Assembly: GCF_002042965.1 (NCBI RefSeq) | Contig: NZ_MZNT01000019.1 | Span: 62,001-126,000 of the forward strand | From: Paenibacillus sp. 32352 | Lineage (GTDB): Bacteria > Bacillota > Bacilli > Paenibacillales > NBRC-103111 | Reading direction: 5' to 3' | Length of the DNA stretch: 64,000 nt | Shown: positions 52,322 to 61,129 of the stretch, in pieces | Layout: every line of letters starts with the position of its first letter | Numbering within the stretch: position 1 is the first letter of the stretch | Translations under genes and position numbers: made by a program | The notes under the pieces: generated by a model | What the model was told of the DNA's origin: nothing | Database searches by the model: none | Seen by the model: only the letters and a program-made list of their open reading frames with translations

Positions 52322-52351
52322 GAAAAAATAAGACCTCTCCGACAAGAGGTC
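52322..52351 (-). terminator. Attenuator-like hairpin upstream of the small ORF
   Basis: GACCTCT and AGAGGTC (52332-52351) pair around CCGACA; the minus-strand side continues TTATTTTTT. It precedes the ribosome binding site of the 24-codon frame, so transcription coming from further upstream would meet a terminator in the leader. Confidence 0.55.
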
Positions 52352-52493
52352 CTTAGCGATATATTACCAGATTCATGCTTGTATGCCCAACCTTAACCGG
52401 CGAATTCGCAAGAAAAGCATAATCGGCAAAGGGAAACAGGCCGTACGTGTAGAATGGTTAGAAGCAAGAGAAATAAAACAGGAGGAGAACAAC

Positions 52494-53405
52494 ATGACGA
52501 AATCGGTAACGGTACAGGACCTGGTAAAGCGCTTCTCCTTGGAAGTGCTTGCGGGGCAAAAAGAACTGCATCGAACGATCGTAAAGCCTAAAACCCACCG
52601 TCCCGGACTGGAGTTTGTCGGGTATTTTGATTTTTTTCAGCAAGCGAGGGTGCAGGTACTGGGGAAGAAAGAAATTACCTATTTGCATACGCTGACCGAG
52701 GAAGAGCGAAACGAACGCATCGGCAACATTGTCAAATACCATCCTCCCTGCTTCGTAGTGACGCGCAATCAGGAAGGGCTTAAATATTTAATGAAATATT
52801 GCGAGGAAGAAGGCATCCCTCTGCTCAGAACTCATGAGGCGACTCCGAAATTTCTGGAGCTTATGGACGGCTATTTGACCAAAGCGCTGGCACCGGAAAT
52901 TACGATACATGGCGTCATCGTCAACGTGTCGGGAATCGGCATCCTGCTGCGCGGCAAATCCGGCGTCGGAAAAAGCGAAACGGCCCACACGCTCATTCGG
53001 CGGGGCCATCGGTTAGTTGCGGATGATATTGTCGTGCTCAAAAAAATCAGCCCGGAGACGCTGATCGGTACTCACAACGGAAAAAGCAAGGAGTTCCTCG
53101 CTCTGCGCAGCATCGGTCTGATTAATGTATCGCGTCTATATGGAAGAAGAGCGTTTCAGGACGAGACGCGCATCGTGCTGGATATCGAGCTGACCCAATG
53201 GAAGGATAACGCCTTGAATAACGAATTGGAGCTGGAGCCGACCTTCACCGACTATATGGACGTCCGGATTCCCCATATCGAAATTCAGCTCCAACCCGGC
53301 AGAGATGTGGCGGGCCTGGTTGAAGCCGCTGCGAACAATTGGTACCTGCGCCAGCAGGGCTACAGCGCCGTTGAGGAATTCATGAAACGGCTGGAGGAAG
53401 GTTAG
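52494..53405 (+). CDS. HPr kinase/phosphorylase family protein, atypical
   Basis: A 303-residue protein starting at ATG 52494 behind AGGAGGAGA. The N-terminal domain (1-130) and the C-terminal kinase domain follow HprK: IHGVIVNVSGIGILL with His139, Walker A GKSGVGKS at 154-161, GHRLVADD, and QPGRDVAGLVEAAANN near the end. The EIRGLG motif of classic HprK reads ALRSIG here, and RPGRNLA reads QPGRDVA. It is not next to lgt, as standard hprK is. It could be a second HprK with changed balance of kinase and phosphorylase, or act on another protein. Confidence 0.82.
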   Translation: MTKSVTVQDLVKRFSLEVLAGQKELHRTIVKPKTHRPGLEFVGYFDFFQQARVQVLGKKEITYLHTLTEEERNERIGNIVKYHPPCFVVTRNQEGLKYLMKYCEEEGIPLLRTHEATPKFLELMDGYLTKALAPEITIHGVIVNVSGIGILLRGKSGVGKSETAHTLIRRGHRLVADDIVVLKKISPETLIGTHNGKSKEFLALRSIGLINVSRLYGRRAFQDETRIVLDIELTQWKDNALNNELELEPTFTDYMDVRIPHIEIQLQPGRDVAGLVEAAANNWYLRQQGYSAVEEFMKRLEEG

Positions 53406-53426
53406 CCGTATAACGCTGCCTGCCCG

Positions 53427-54311
53427 TTAAGGCTGACGATGGATGGTCTCGCTATCCATGGGTAAATCCCCCATTGGCCAATGTAGAGGAAGGGCTGCTT
53501 CGGCCGCCTCCTCCTTCTCTGCCTTAGGCTCTGCTTGCGGGGTCAGGGCAGGATCATCCATCCATAAGCGGATCAGGTCGTTCATTTCGCGGTGGTTTTT
53601 GGTTGGAATTTGATGCCGGGCCCCCGGAATCAGATGATACGTGCAATGCGGGACTCGCCGTTGAATCAATTGGGCGTACCGGTGGAAGGATCTATCCTTC
53701 TCCCCATAAATCAGAAGCAGCGGTTTGTGGATCCGATGCAGCTTGCTCGTACAGTTATAGCCGAGGCTGCAGCCAAAATACTGCCGCATGTTGCGGACCT
53801 GTCCCTGCATCGCCCCGGCGTACAGCTGCTTGAATGTCGATGGCAAGTCGGCATTGCCGATAGATATTGCAGCAGATAGCAGCGTTTTGCCGGACAGCTT
53901 GCAGATCTGCCTCGCCGTCCAAATCAGGCTTTTGTTGAACCAGTCGCTGACCTCGGACATGGCGCTGACCAGAATGCCTCCAAGAAACCGCTGTGGATAA
54001 GCAATCATCGCCTCCAATACGGCGGAGCCTCCGGTCGAGTACCCGCATAGCACCGCTTGGGGCAGCTTCAAAGCGTCCATAAGCTTGCAAATATCTTCCG
54101 CTATAAGCTTATACGTAACCTTCTCTTCCGAGAAGCCGCTTTTGCCGTGACCGCGTATGTCGAACGTAATAACCTCAAAGCGGTCTGACAGCTGCTGCTG
54201 GTAAAAGAACACCTCTCCCGTCAATAGCGGCGGATGAATAAACAGGATCGGCACACCTTGGCCGATCCTTTCGTAATGCAGCTTAACCCCGTTAACTTCC
54301 ACCATCGGCAT
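53427..54311 (-). CDS. Alpha/beta-hydrolase
   Basis: A 294-residue protein starting at ATG 54311 behind AGAGGTGA. The nucleophile elbow is GYSTGG near residue 93, the acid is probably Asp in YGEKDRSF near residue 205 and the base His in GARHQIP near 233. Strand order is typical (ILFIHPPLLTG, VITFDIRGHGKSG). The last ~35 residues form a Glu/Ala-rich tail not found in most relatives. Substrate unknown. Confidence 0.87.
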   Translation of the reverse strand: MPMVEVNGVKLHYERIGQGVPILFIHPPLLTGEVFFYQQQLSDRFEVITFDIRGHGKSGFSEEKVTYKLIAEDICKLMDALKLPQAVLCGYSTGGSAVLEAMIAYPQRFLGGILVSAMSEVSDWFNKSLIWTARQICKLSGKTLLSAAISIGNADLPSTFKQLYAGAMQGQVRNMRQYFGCSLGYNCTSKLHRIHKPLLLIYGEKDRSFHRYAQLIQRRVPHCTYHLIPGARHQIPTKNHREMNDLIRLWMDDPALTPQAEPKAEKEEAAEAALPLHWPMGDLPMDSETIHRQP

Positions 54312-54430
54312 AATGTTCACCTCTATCGGTTTTTCCATGATTATCCGATAGTGTCTCCGCAATTGCCTATTCCATGCATAGGCTGCATGAAACTAATGCC
54401 GGCTTACATTGCCTTATGCCCGAAGCTTTT

Positions 54431-54919
54431 CTAGGTGGCGGCCGCGCTGTTCTGTCTTTTTTGGATCGCATGCACGCCCATCACGACCAATATAAGCTCT
54501 TCGGTCGGCAGCTCCGAATGATTGGATAGTTCGAAAGCTCCGGCTCCGAAGAAGCTATCCGTTCTTCTAAATTGTGCAACCGTCCTGCCTTCCGGCTTAT
54601 GTACCGTATACTCTCTGGAAAAAGCAGGAGATTCGATCTCATATTCCCCTCGAGAGCCTTCGTACCAATACTTTTTAGAAAAAAAGGACATCCTGGCCTT
54701 CAGAACGCCGATCTCCTCGCCGTAACGGTCGGAAATCATCCAAGCATTGGAGAAAAAACGGAATTTCCCGCTATAGGCTATTTCTCCGCGCTCATCCAGA
54801 ACATGAATTCCGGAAGTGAACATGCTTTGCAGATCGAGCTCTCCCATTTTTTCATTGTTCTCATTAACGATGTCGGTATAGCCGGTTGAAAAGAATCGAT
54901 CCGAGAAGTAGACCTTCAT
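54431..54919 (-). CDS. LURP-one/tubby-like barrel protein
   Basis: A 162-residue protein starting at ATG 54919 behind AAGGAGG. The pattern of short beta strands (KMGELDLQSMFTSGIHVLDERGEIAYSGKFRFFSN, YEGSRGEYEIESP, FELSNHSELPTEELILVVMGVHAI) resembles the LURP-one-related/YxjI tubby-like fold. These proteins are thought to bind lipid or act as membrane-tethered scaffolds; none of this is shown here. Confidence 0.65.
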   Translation of the reverse strand: MKVYFSDRFFSTGYTDIVNENNEKMGELDLQSMFTSGIHVLDERGEIAYSGKFRFFSNAWMISDRYGEEIGVLKARMSFFSKKYWYEGSRGEYEIESPAFSREYTVHKPEGRTVAQFRRTDSFFGAGAFELSNHSELPTEELILVVMGVHAIQKRQNSAAAT

Positions 54920-55036
54920 GACTCGGGCCTCCTTTGTCCTTCCATAAAGTTTCCAGGCTTACTTCTTATTACGAAAGCTGATTAAGAAATGTTTCGCATT
55001 GATGTCCTGGTCGAATGCAGGGATTTATTGGTTTTA

Positions 55037-55050
55037 TAACAAATTTGTTA
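55037..55050. promoter_or_regulatory. Perfect 14-bp palindrome upstream of the tubby-like gene
   Basis: TAACAAATTTGTTA is a perfect palindrome about 120 bp before the start at 54919, in an otherwise plain intergenic region. It may be a repressor site. Confidence 0.35.
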
Positions 55051-55058
55051 CAAAAACT

Positions 55059-55100
55059 AGAAAAAGCCGCATCCCCATCAGACGGGAACTAAGCGGCTCT
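55059..55100 (-). terminator. Terminator of the yhfP-like gene
   Basis: AGCCGC and GCGGCT form the outer stem (55065-55098); on the minus strand five T follow. Confidence 0.75.
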
Positions 55101-55122
55101 TTCCTTGCTTCCGATAAGCAGG

Positions 55123-56124
55123 CTACAATTCTACAATGACTCTTCCTTTGATCCGCCCTTGCAGAATTTCCCCGGCATAATGCGGTACTTCATCGAGACG
55201 AATACGGCTTGCAATCCGGCTCAAGTGGCTTGTCGGCAGCAAATCTTCGGCGGTCCGCTTCCACAGCTCGTAACGCCGCTCCGCCGGGTACTGCACCGAA
55301 TCAATGCCGAGCAGGTTAACGCCGCGAAGGATAAATGGATGCACCGTCGTCGGAATCGCCCCGCCGCCGGTAAGTCCGCTTACCGCTACCGATCCTCCGT
55401 AGCGGATGGAAGCAAGCAGATACGCAAGGGACTTCCCGCCGACGGGATCGACGGCGGCCGCCCACCGCTGCTTCTCGAGCGGCTTGATGCTCTCCGGGCT
55501 CAGCTCGCTGCGGTCAATGATCTCCTGCGCTCCGAGCGAGCGCAGGTAGTCGTGCTCCGCGGCTTTGCCGGTGCTGGCCGCGACATGATAGCCGCGGGCG
55601 GCGAGCAGCGCCACGGCAAAGCTGCCGACGCCGCCCGTGGCGCCCGTCACCAGCACGGGGCCCTGCCCCGTCTGCAGGCCGTTATGCTCCAGGCGGTCGA
55701 TGGACATCGCCGCCGTCAAGCCGGCCGTGCCGATGGCCATGGCATCGTGCGGCTCGAGGCCCGGCGGCAGCGGCACGACCCAGTCGGCGGGGACTCTCGC
55801 CATTTGGCTCAAGCCGCCATAATGCGAGACCCCAAGCTCGAAGCCTGTAACCAGCACGGCTTGTCCCGCTTGAAAGCGGGGATCGGTGGAAGCAACCACC
55901 GTTCCAGCCAGGTCGATGCCCGGAACATGAGGGTAAGTGCGTACGATGCTGCTGTTAGGAAGGCAGGCTAGCCCATCCTTATAATTGACACCCGAAAAGC
56001 TTACGCGAATCAGCACCTCTCCTTCCGGCAAGTCCTCTACCGTCAGCTCCTTCACACCGATCTCAAAGCGCTCCCCCTGCTTATCAATGACCAAAGCCTG
56101 AAACGTTTCCGTATCCATTGCCAT
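55123..56124 (-). CDS. yhfP: YhdH/YhfP-family NADPH quinone oxidoreductase (acrylyl-CoA reductase class)
   Basis: A 333-residue zinc-free medium-chain reductase. GVNYKDGLA near residue 48, PGIDLAGTV near 70, the NADPH motif VTGATGGVGSFAVALLAARGY near 160 and the C-terminal IKGRVIVEL match YhfP/AcuI over the full length. These enzymes reduce acrylyl-CoA or quinones with NADPH. The central third is notably GC-rich. ATG 56124 follows AAGGGGC; an ATG two codons later is also possible. Confidence 0.9.
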   Translation of the reverse strand: MAMDTETFQALVIDKQGERFEIGVKELTVEDLPEGEVLIRVSFSGVNYKDGLACLPNSSIVRTYPHVPGIDLAGTVVASTDPRFQAGQAVLVTGFELGVSHYGGLSQMARVPADWVVPLPPGLEPHDAMAIGTAGLTAAMSIDRLEHNGLQTGQGPVLVTGATGGVGSFAVALLAARGYHVAASTGKAAEHDYLRSLGAQEIIDRSELSPESIKPLEKQRWAAAVDPVGGKSLAYLLASIRYGGSVAVSGLTGGGAIPTTVHPFILRGVNLLGIDSVQYPAERRYELWKRTAEDLLPTSHLSRIASRIRLDEVPHYAGEILQGRIKGRVIVEL

Positions 56125-56217
56125 CTTCGCTTGCCCCTTCCTTCCGTTAATCTGCCTTGCTTCCGCTTCTTAGCTTCTTGGAAACCCGTCAAGCCCATGA
56201 CACTCATTATTGAATGA

Positions 56218-56697
56218 TTATTCCAGCCCCAATAAGCTTTTATGTATTTTGATAACAACCTTTCGGATCGGCTGATCCTTGGTTACACTGCAGCACGGAC
56301 GATGAATATCTCCCGGATAAAATACGGCAAAGGAACCTGGACGAAGCACCAGGGAGCTCTCCTCTCCGACCTTTTCATAGAATGCAATGTCCCTGGTCTC
56401 GAAGGACTGTTCCGAAATTACCGCTTCCTCCGATAACGGAACGACGCGAATTACTTCTTCTCCGGACAGGAGGAATTGTATATCGGTATAAGTTCGATGG
56501 GATTCAGGGCGCTGCTGCTGCCAATCCTTCGTGGCAGGTTCTTGCAGCAAAGCAAACATCAGATCGCCTTCAATCTCATATTTGCCCGCTGGTAAAGAAC
56601 TGAAATCAGTGCTGCGAATATACTCTATCCCCTTATTCACCGCTTCGGGGAATAAGGCCTTTTCTTTTTCCCAATTCGTCAAATCGCTAAAAATCAT
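56218..56697 (-). CDS. YhcH/YjgK/YiaL family protein (TabA-like)
   Basis: A 159-residue cupin-like protein starting at ATG 56697; the longer frame upstream shows no family similarity. Typical segments are DFSSLPAGKYEIEGDLMFALLQE, ESHRTYTDIQFLLSGEEVI and FAVFYPGDIHRPCC, with His ligands for a metal in the second and third. The family handles sialic acid, ascorbate or biofilm-linked substrates in other bacteria; no such operon is here. Confidence 0.88.
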   Translation of the reverse strand: MIFSDLTNWEKEKALFPEAVNKGIEYIRSTDFSSLPAGKYEIEGDLMFALLQEPATKDWQQQRPESHRTYTDIQFLLSGEEVIRVVPLSEEAVISEQSFETRDIAFYEKVGEESSLVLRPGSFAVFYPGDIHRPCCSVTKDQPIRKVVIKIHKSLLGLE

Positions 56698-56774
56698 CTG
56701 CTGCACAACCTTTCCAGATAAGTAGAATGAACGGATGAAATATGGACTCTCTTCTTTCCAGTATACTCCTTCAT

Positions 56775-56812
56775 GAAAAAAAAGAAAAAGCCCGCCATCC
56801 AACCTGGATGAC
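56775..56812 (-). terminator. Terminator of the sigma/anti-sigma operon
   Basis: CGTCATCC and GGATGGCG (minus reading, 56793-56812) pair around AGGTT and are followed by GGCTTTTTCTTTTTTTT. Confidence 0.85.
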
Positions 56813-56839
56813 GAACTTCTTGCAGCTATTCTCGTGTCT

Positions 56840-57820
56840 CTACCTCAAGCTGTTGGCTAGAGCCAGCAGCTCCTCCTTCGTCACGTTCGGAGACGACGTC
56901 ATAACGTGGTACAGCAGCGTTCTTCCCTCCGATGGTTCCATCCAGCTCACTTCCCGGGATTCGCCGCCGTCCGTCCACAGAGACTGGGGATTTATGGTAT
57001 AGTACCCTTCCCGGCCGGTCACGGCAACCTTCTCTCCCGTAGTCTGATCTCCGGTAACCAGCTTCAGGTCGATCTGCTCATCCCCGGCGGACATAACCTG
57101 ATAGCGAATTTCGATCTCGTCGTTATGGGCATTAGCATAAATGAGCCCCGGACTAACCAATCCATCGGCCCCGAACGAAGGAACAGCCGCTTTTTGCCAC
57201 GTGATCGTCTGCTTCGCTTCTTTGGCTTGCTGCTTTAATTTCTTCGCATAGTCTGTATAGCTTTGAGCATCCATCAATCCGATTCGAGGCTGAAGCTCTC
57301 CTCTGACAAAGGAAAACCCTTCCGGCACTATGGCAGGAGCCTTGGCCTGTAAGCCTGCCTGCTCTACCTCCCGCTTCCACTGCTCCATGCTCGTGTAGGC
57401 AACAGGATGAATCAGCAGGGTCACGGCCGGCAGCTTGAGCTGCTCCAGGGGCTGCACATAGACTACAGCTGCTTCTCCTGGTGCCAGCTGGCTTCTGACA
57501 TCACCGTACGCTCCCCGAATTTGTTCGCTTAAAGTATCAGGCAGCTGTACAGCCGAACTCTTCGACACCTCCAGCTGAACCTTATTCGTTTGCATCGTAT
57601 AGAGCAGATTCGAAGCATACGCGACACCCGAGAACAGGAAAATGCACGCCGCCACAAGAGCGATCCGCGCTTTGCCGCTGAGCCTTCCGCCTGACCTCCT
57701 CCGCTTCCCCGCGGCATAGGCTTCAAACACTCGTTCCGCTCGAGCATCCAGCTCTTGAGGGACCGTCAGCTGCCCGGCGTATTGCCGGAGCTCGGCTTTT
57801 AGTTGGTTTTGGATGGACAT
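56840..57820 (-). CDS. Anti-sigma factor, DUF4367-like extracellular domain
   Basis: A 326-residue single-pass membrane protein. Residues 1-48 are cytoplasmic and should bind the sigma factor, one helix at ~51-70 (ARIALVAACIFLFSGVAYA), then an outside domain of ~250 residues resembling DUF4367 (PEGFSFVRGELQPRIG; REGYYTINPQSL; SWMEPSEGRTLLYHVMTS). Its ATG at 57820 lies 22 bp inside the sigma gene, with GGAGG upstream, so the two are coupled. Confidence 0.82.
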   Translation of the reverse strand: MSIQNQLKAELRQYAGQLTVPQELDARAERVFEAYAAGKRRRSGGRLSGKARIALVAACIFLFSGVAYASNLLYTMQTNKVQLEVSKSSAVQLPDTLSEQIRGAYGDVRSQLAPGEAAVVYVQPLEQLKLPAVTLLIHPVAYTSMEQWKREVEQAGLQAKAPAIVPEGFSFVRGELQPRIGLMDAQSYTDYAKKLKQQAKEAKQTITWQKAAVPSFGADGLVSPGLIYANAHNDEIEIRYQVMSAGDEQIDLKLVTGDQTTGEKVAVTGREGYYTINPQSLWTDGGESREVSWMEPSEGRTLLYHVMTSSPNVTKEELLALANSLR

Positions 57821-58392
57821 GTGGTGTAGCCTCCTTCATCATCCGTTATGGGATTGACAGATAAATGACGCAATCTGTTAAGCGCCGTATGATGCCGTGA
57901 TTTCACCGTACCCATCGAAATATTCAGCAGCTCGGCTATTTCCTCGAACGAGTACTCGTGGTAATAGCGTAATACAATAACGCTTCGGTGCTTATAGCTC
58001 AGTCCTTGAACCAGCCGGATCAGCTCGCTGCGATGCTCGCTAAGCAAATACAGCGACTCGGTATCCGCAACCGATACATGAACCTCCATACGGGCATTGC
58101 GCTCGTGAATTCGAAACCTGCGCCACAATTTACGATTCCAATTATGAACCTGGCGAATAGTTAATCCTGTTAACCATGCGCGGAACGGCCGGTCGAACTG
58201 GTACTTGGAAATCGATTTGAGCATCTCCGCATACACTTCATTCACGACATCGTTCACGTCCTGCTTGTTATTCACCAGCAGGCTTACGGTTCTGTACACC
58301 TCCTCTTTGCTGTGCTCATACACGACTCGAAAGGCTTCCTTACTTCCCGCTGCCATTTGGCGCAGGGATTCATGCAGTAATGGCTCTGTCAT
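57799..58392 (-). CDS. ECF RNA polymerase sigma factor
   Basis: A 197-residue group IV sigma factor: region 2 at ~20-85 (YRTVSLLVNNKQDVNDVVNEVYAEMLKSISKYQFDRPFRAWLTGLTIRQV) and region 4 at ~125-185 (LSYKHRSVIVLRYYHEYSFEEIAELLNISMGTVKSRHHTALNRLR). It is co-transcribed with its membrane anti-sigma. Upstream on the minus strand TGAACCTTTTT (about 58445-58455) resembles an ECF -35 with T-rich spacer, but no CGT-type -10 at the right place was found. The palindromic element copy 2 lies just beyond. Confidence 0.92.
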   Translation of the reverse strand: MTEPLLHESLRQMAAGSKEAFRVVYEHSKEEVYRTVSLLVNNKQDVNDVVNEVYAEMLKSISKYQFDRPFRAWLTGLTIRQVHNWNRKLWRRFRIHERNARMEVHVSVADTESLYLLSEHRSELIRLVQGLSYKHRSVIVLRYYHEYSFEEIAELLNISMGTVKSRHHTALNRLRHLSVNPITDDEGGYTTCPSKTN

Positions 58393-58508
58393 AGGCGGCC
58401 GGCCCCCTAATCTTTACTTCACTCTATATTGGTCCTGTGCCCGAAAAAGGTTCATTCTTCGAGTCTGTTGATAAGCCTGTAAGGCTTGAACTATTGTCAA
58501 CATACTCC

Positions 58509-58618
58509 GGTGGGGCATCCCCTCCGGCCGCTGTTGAAACCCGTGAATTAGATTATATTTAGCGGTATTTTCACGGATTTCAAAGGCGGACGTAAACTCC
58601 TTCGAGGCATACCCCACC
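58509..58618. repeat. Palindromic repeat element, copy 2
   Basis: A 110-bp element with arms GGTGGGGCAT and ATACCCCACC. Inside, CCGCTGTTGAAACCCGTGAA pairs with TTCACGGATTTCAAAGGCGG. It shares with copy 1 (17102-17221) the blocks GGTGGGG, ATCCCCT, CCGGCCGCTGTTG, TAGCGGTA and CAAAGGCG, while the middle of the stem differs in sequence but still pairs. It lies between the sigma factor gene and the LRR gene. Confidence 0.8.
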
Positions 58619-58737
58619 TCCATATGTAGCTTAGTTCTCGCAAAAATAGGTTTTTTCAACAACTTAATTCTCCTCTTCTTTAAAATAAACCGCTAGGTGG
58701 AGCCAGGGTTTCAAAGCCGATTTGAGGTACTGTGCGG

Positions 58738-58779
58738 AAAAAAAGCCGAACCGGCATCGGGAAATTCCCTCATCGGCTC
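58738..58779 (-). terminator. Terminator of the LRR gene
   Basis: AGCCGA and TCGGCT form the outer stem, with an inner GAGGGAA/TTTCCC hairpin; seven T follow on the minus strand. Confidence 0.8.
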
Positions 58780-58810
58780 GACTTCTACTAGCTTGTGCTA
58801 TCTTCTGTTT

Positions 58811-60952
58811 TTAAAAATGCTCTATCGGCCAGAAACGCTCCTTGGTGATTTGGGCAAGCTCCTTCTCATTCAATACGGTGACAAAGGCCTGCTGATCCAC
58901 ATGAATAACGGCGAACTGGTACCCGCTGCCAGCTATCTTGGTATTGATTTTTTTCAAAATCCCTACATCCATAAAGTCATTCATATACTGAGGGTATAAG
59001 GTCACATTCTCCCCGTTCAAGTTCAATTGCACTTTTATAGGGCCTTCTTCGGTATTCCATGTTTCTACGATATCGCTTGGGTTAAAGGCGCCTCTTGAAA
59101 TTCGCGCCCAGTCCTGCAGCGCTTTGACATAAACTTGATTTCCTTTGCCGACATCAGCTTCGGTATCCTCCATCCATACTCTGTTTTTATCCAGCTGCAA
59201 AATAAAGTGATCGGCATACCGCTGGTAAATAGTATGGTCCTGGTACGGATCAAAGTCTTTATCTGCCGCGAAATCGTTCGGGTAGTTGTCAATAAAGTTC
59301 TTCTCAACCTCGTTGACGTCCATCGGCTGGAAGAAGCCCATTTCCTTATAATAAGCAAAAATTTCATAGATTCTTTCCGCTGCGCTCTTTCCTTTGTACT
59401 TCTCGGCTATCTTTTCTTCGGGAGTAGGAATCTCCTGGAAGGTCCGAGCTATGTCCAGTAATTCTGTAGAGGATTCGTCGAAGTCGGTTTCAGGCATTAG
59501 TAGTGATATTCTATAAAAGATATCTTTTCCCTGAATTACGATCTGCTCTGCTATAAACCTGCTTGAGTTCATTTCAAAGGAATACAATCTCTGTACTGCG
59601 TTCAATCCATTAACCTTGAAATTCTTTATCTCCGATATGGGCTTAACCCCATCATCATGACTATTAATATCCTCAATGTAATCTTGCAGATTTTTTATTG
59701 ATGAATAGCGATCTTCCAAAACCATGAGTTCAGAGGTATTGAACACAGCATAAACATCAATAGGATAGTATTCAGGCTTGAAACGCTCTTCCCATTTATG
59801 GCCCGCCTTAAAGCTCCATCTATTATCTAAAGACTTAAACTCTCGCAAATCTTTATAGATATTGATCGTCTTGTAAGTCTCTTTCCACACCATATCGTAA
59901 TGCATGACTTCGCTGATAAAACGAACAGGTACGAACAGGTTCCCATTCTTTACTTTAGGGGCTGACGGGAGCTGCTGCTGTATGCCGTTCACGGTTGCTG
60001 TCAGGTCGTTCACTTTAAGGGTGATTTGAAGCCCCTGCTTCTTGCCTGAGACGATCTGATTGCGTTCGTCCCATTCGATTTGAAGTCCCAGCGCCTCAAA
60101 TAATGGACGAAGCTGTACCAAGGTGATGCCGTTCTCAACAAATGGCGCTTCATCAAAGCTGATTTGTTTCCAGTCCAGTTTTACTATGATTTCATTGGGA
60201 TCGGATCTCATAGACGGCATTTGGTTGATAGTAACTCCCTGTCTCCTAAGCTCGTCTAGGATATTCTTTCCTTCGTCATGCAAAGGATTATTTTCGATAT
60301 AAAGTGTTGTAAGCATTTTGATAGAGGCCAGCGGACGAATATCCTGAACTTGATTGTTATTGAGGAAAACGAGTTGCAAGGTGGGATGATCTTCTAGAGC
60401 TTGAACATCCTTAATTTGATTTCCCGATAGCGATAACCATTTTAAAGGCAAATGGGCTAATGCCGTTATATCTTCAATCTGGTTATTGCCAATCAATAAG
60501 TCCGTAAGGTGACTATTTTGAGCAAGACAATCAATCGAAGATATTTGATTATCCGATATGACCAATTGCTGCAGCTGATACAAGCTGGCCAGCGGACAAA
60601 CATTCTCAATCTGATTATGTTCCAGGCCAAGTATTTTAATTTCCGTTAATTGCTTAAGCGGAGACAAATCTTTAATTTCCTGGTTAGGCGCATACAGCGA
60701 TTTAAGATTTAGGGCGTGCTCCAGTCCCTTTAAGCTCTGCACCTTGCCCTCCTCTTGCGGATATAAGGAAGTCAGCTCAAGCAGAGCTTCTTCCGTCAGC
60801 TCTTCGCTCTCATCTAGGTTCAATTGTTTCTTTATAGCCTGCTCCAGCACCGGATCTTCGATCAGCTTGCCTTCGGCGTGAGCTTCACTTAGCGGAATTA
60901 CCAAGAGAAGCATTAGACCTGCCAGCAGTGCCGGCCATGCCCATCTTTTCAT
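58811..60952 (-). CDS. Exported leucine-rich-repeat protein with copper-amine-oxidase-N-like domain
   Basis: A 713-residue precursor. Signal peptide at 1-26 (LLAGLMLLLVIPLSEAHA). Residues ~60-235 hold about seven 21-22-residue leucine-rich repeats of internalin/SDS22 type (LKQLTEIKILGLEHNQIENV as a unit). Residues ~255-365 resemble the stalk domain called Cu_amine_oxidN1, common in Paenibacillus exported proteins (FVENGITLVQLRPLFEALG, LFVPVRFISEVMHY). The C-terminal ~340 residues are unassigned. It has no SLH or LPXTG anchor. ATG 60952 follows GAAGGGG. Confidence 0.85.
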   Translation of the reverse strand: MKRWAWPALLAGLMLLLVIPLSEAHAEGKLIEDPVLEQAIKKQLNLDESEELTEEALLELTSLYPQEEGKVQSLKGLEHALNLKSLYAPNQEIKDLSPLKQLTEIKILGLEHNQIENVCPLASLYQLQQLVISDNQISSIDCLAQNSHLTDLLIGNNQIEDITALAHLPLKWLSLSGNQIKDVQALEDHPTLQLVFLNNNQVQDIRPLASIKMLTTLYIENNPLHDEGKNILDELRRQGVTINQMPSMRSDPNEIIVKLDWKQISFDEAPFVENGITLVQLRPLFEALGLQIEWDERNQIVSGKKQGLQITLKVNDLTATVNGIQQQLPSAPKVKNGNLFVPVRFISEVMHYDMVWKETYKTINIYKDLREFKSLDNRWSFKAGHKWEERFKPEYYPIDVYAVFNTSELMVLEDRYSSIKNLQDYIEDINSHDDGVKPISEIKNFKVNGLNAVQRLYSFEMNSSRFIAEQIVIQGKDIFYRISLLMPETDFDESSTELLDIARTFQEIPTPEEKIAEKYKGKSAAERIYEIFAYYKEMGFFQPMDVNEVEKNFIDNYPNDFAADKDFDPYQDHTIYQRYADHFILQLDKNRVWMEDTEADVGKGNQVYVKALQDWARISRGAFNPSDIVETWNTEEGPIKVQLNLNGENVTLYPQYMNDFMDVGILKKINTKIAGSGYQFAVIHVDQQAFVTVLNEKELAQITKERFWPIEHF

Positions 60953-61072
60953 ATTTGCGACTTCCCCTTCGTCATTGTTATTTCAGAGTCCCCCATGTTT
61001 GCCCAATTGGAAGCGGCTCGCTTGACTTATTCCACAAGGAAGCGCAATTTCCTTTTTTCGACAATATTTCGC

Positions 61073-61118
61073 AAAAAAAAGCCAACCCCTTGCCTTATGA
61101 AGGCTCGAAGTCAGCTTA
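61073..61118 (-). terminator. Terminator of the GH127 gene
   Basis: A GCCTT/AAGGC hairpin with weak outer pairing (GCTGAC with GTTGGC) is followed on the minus strand by eight T. Confidence 0.6.
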
Positions 61119-61129
61119 TCTGTCCTTGT

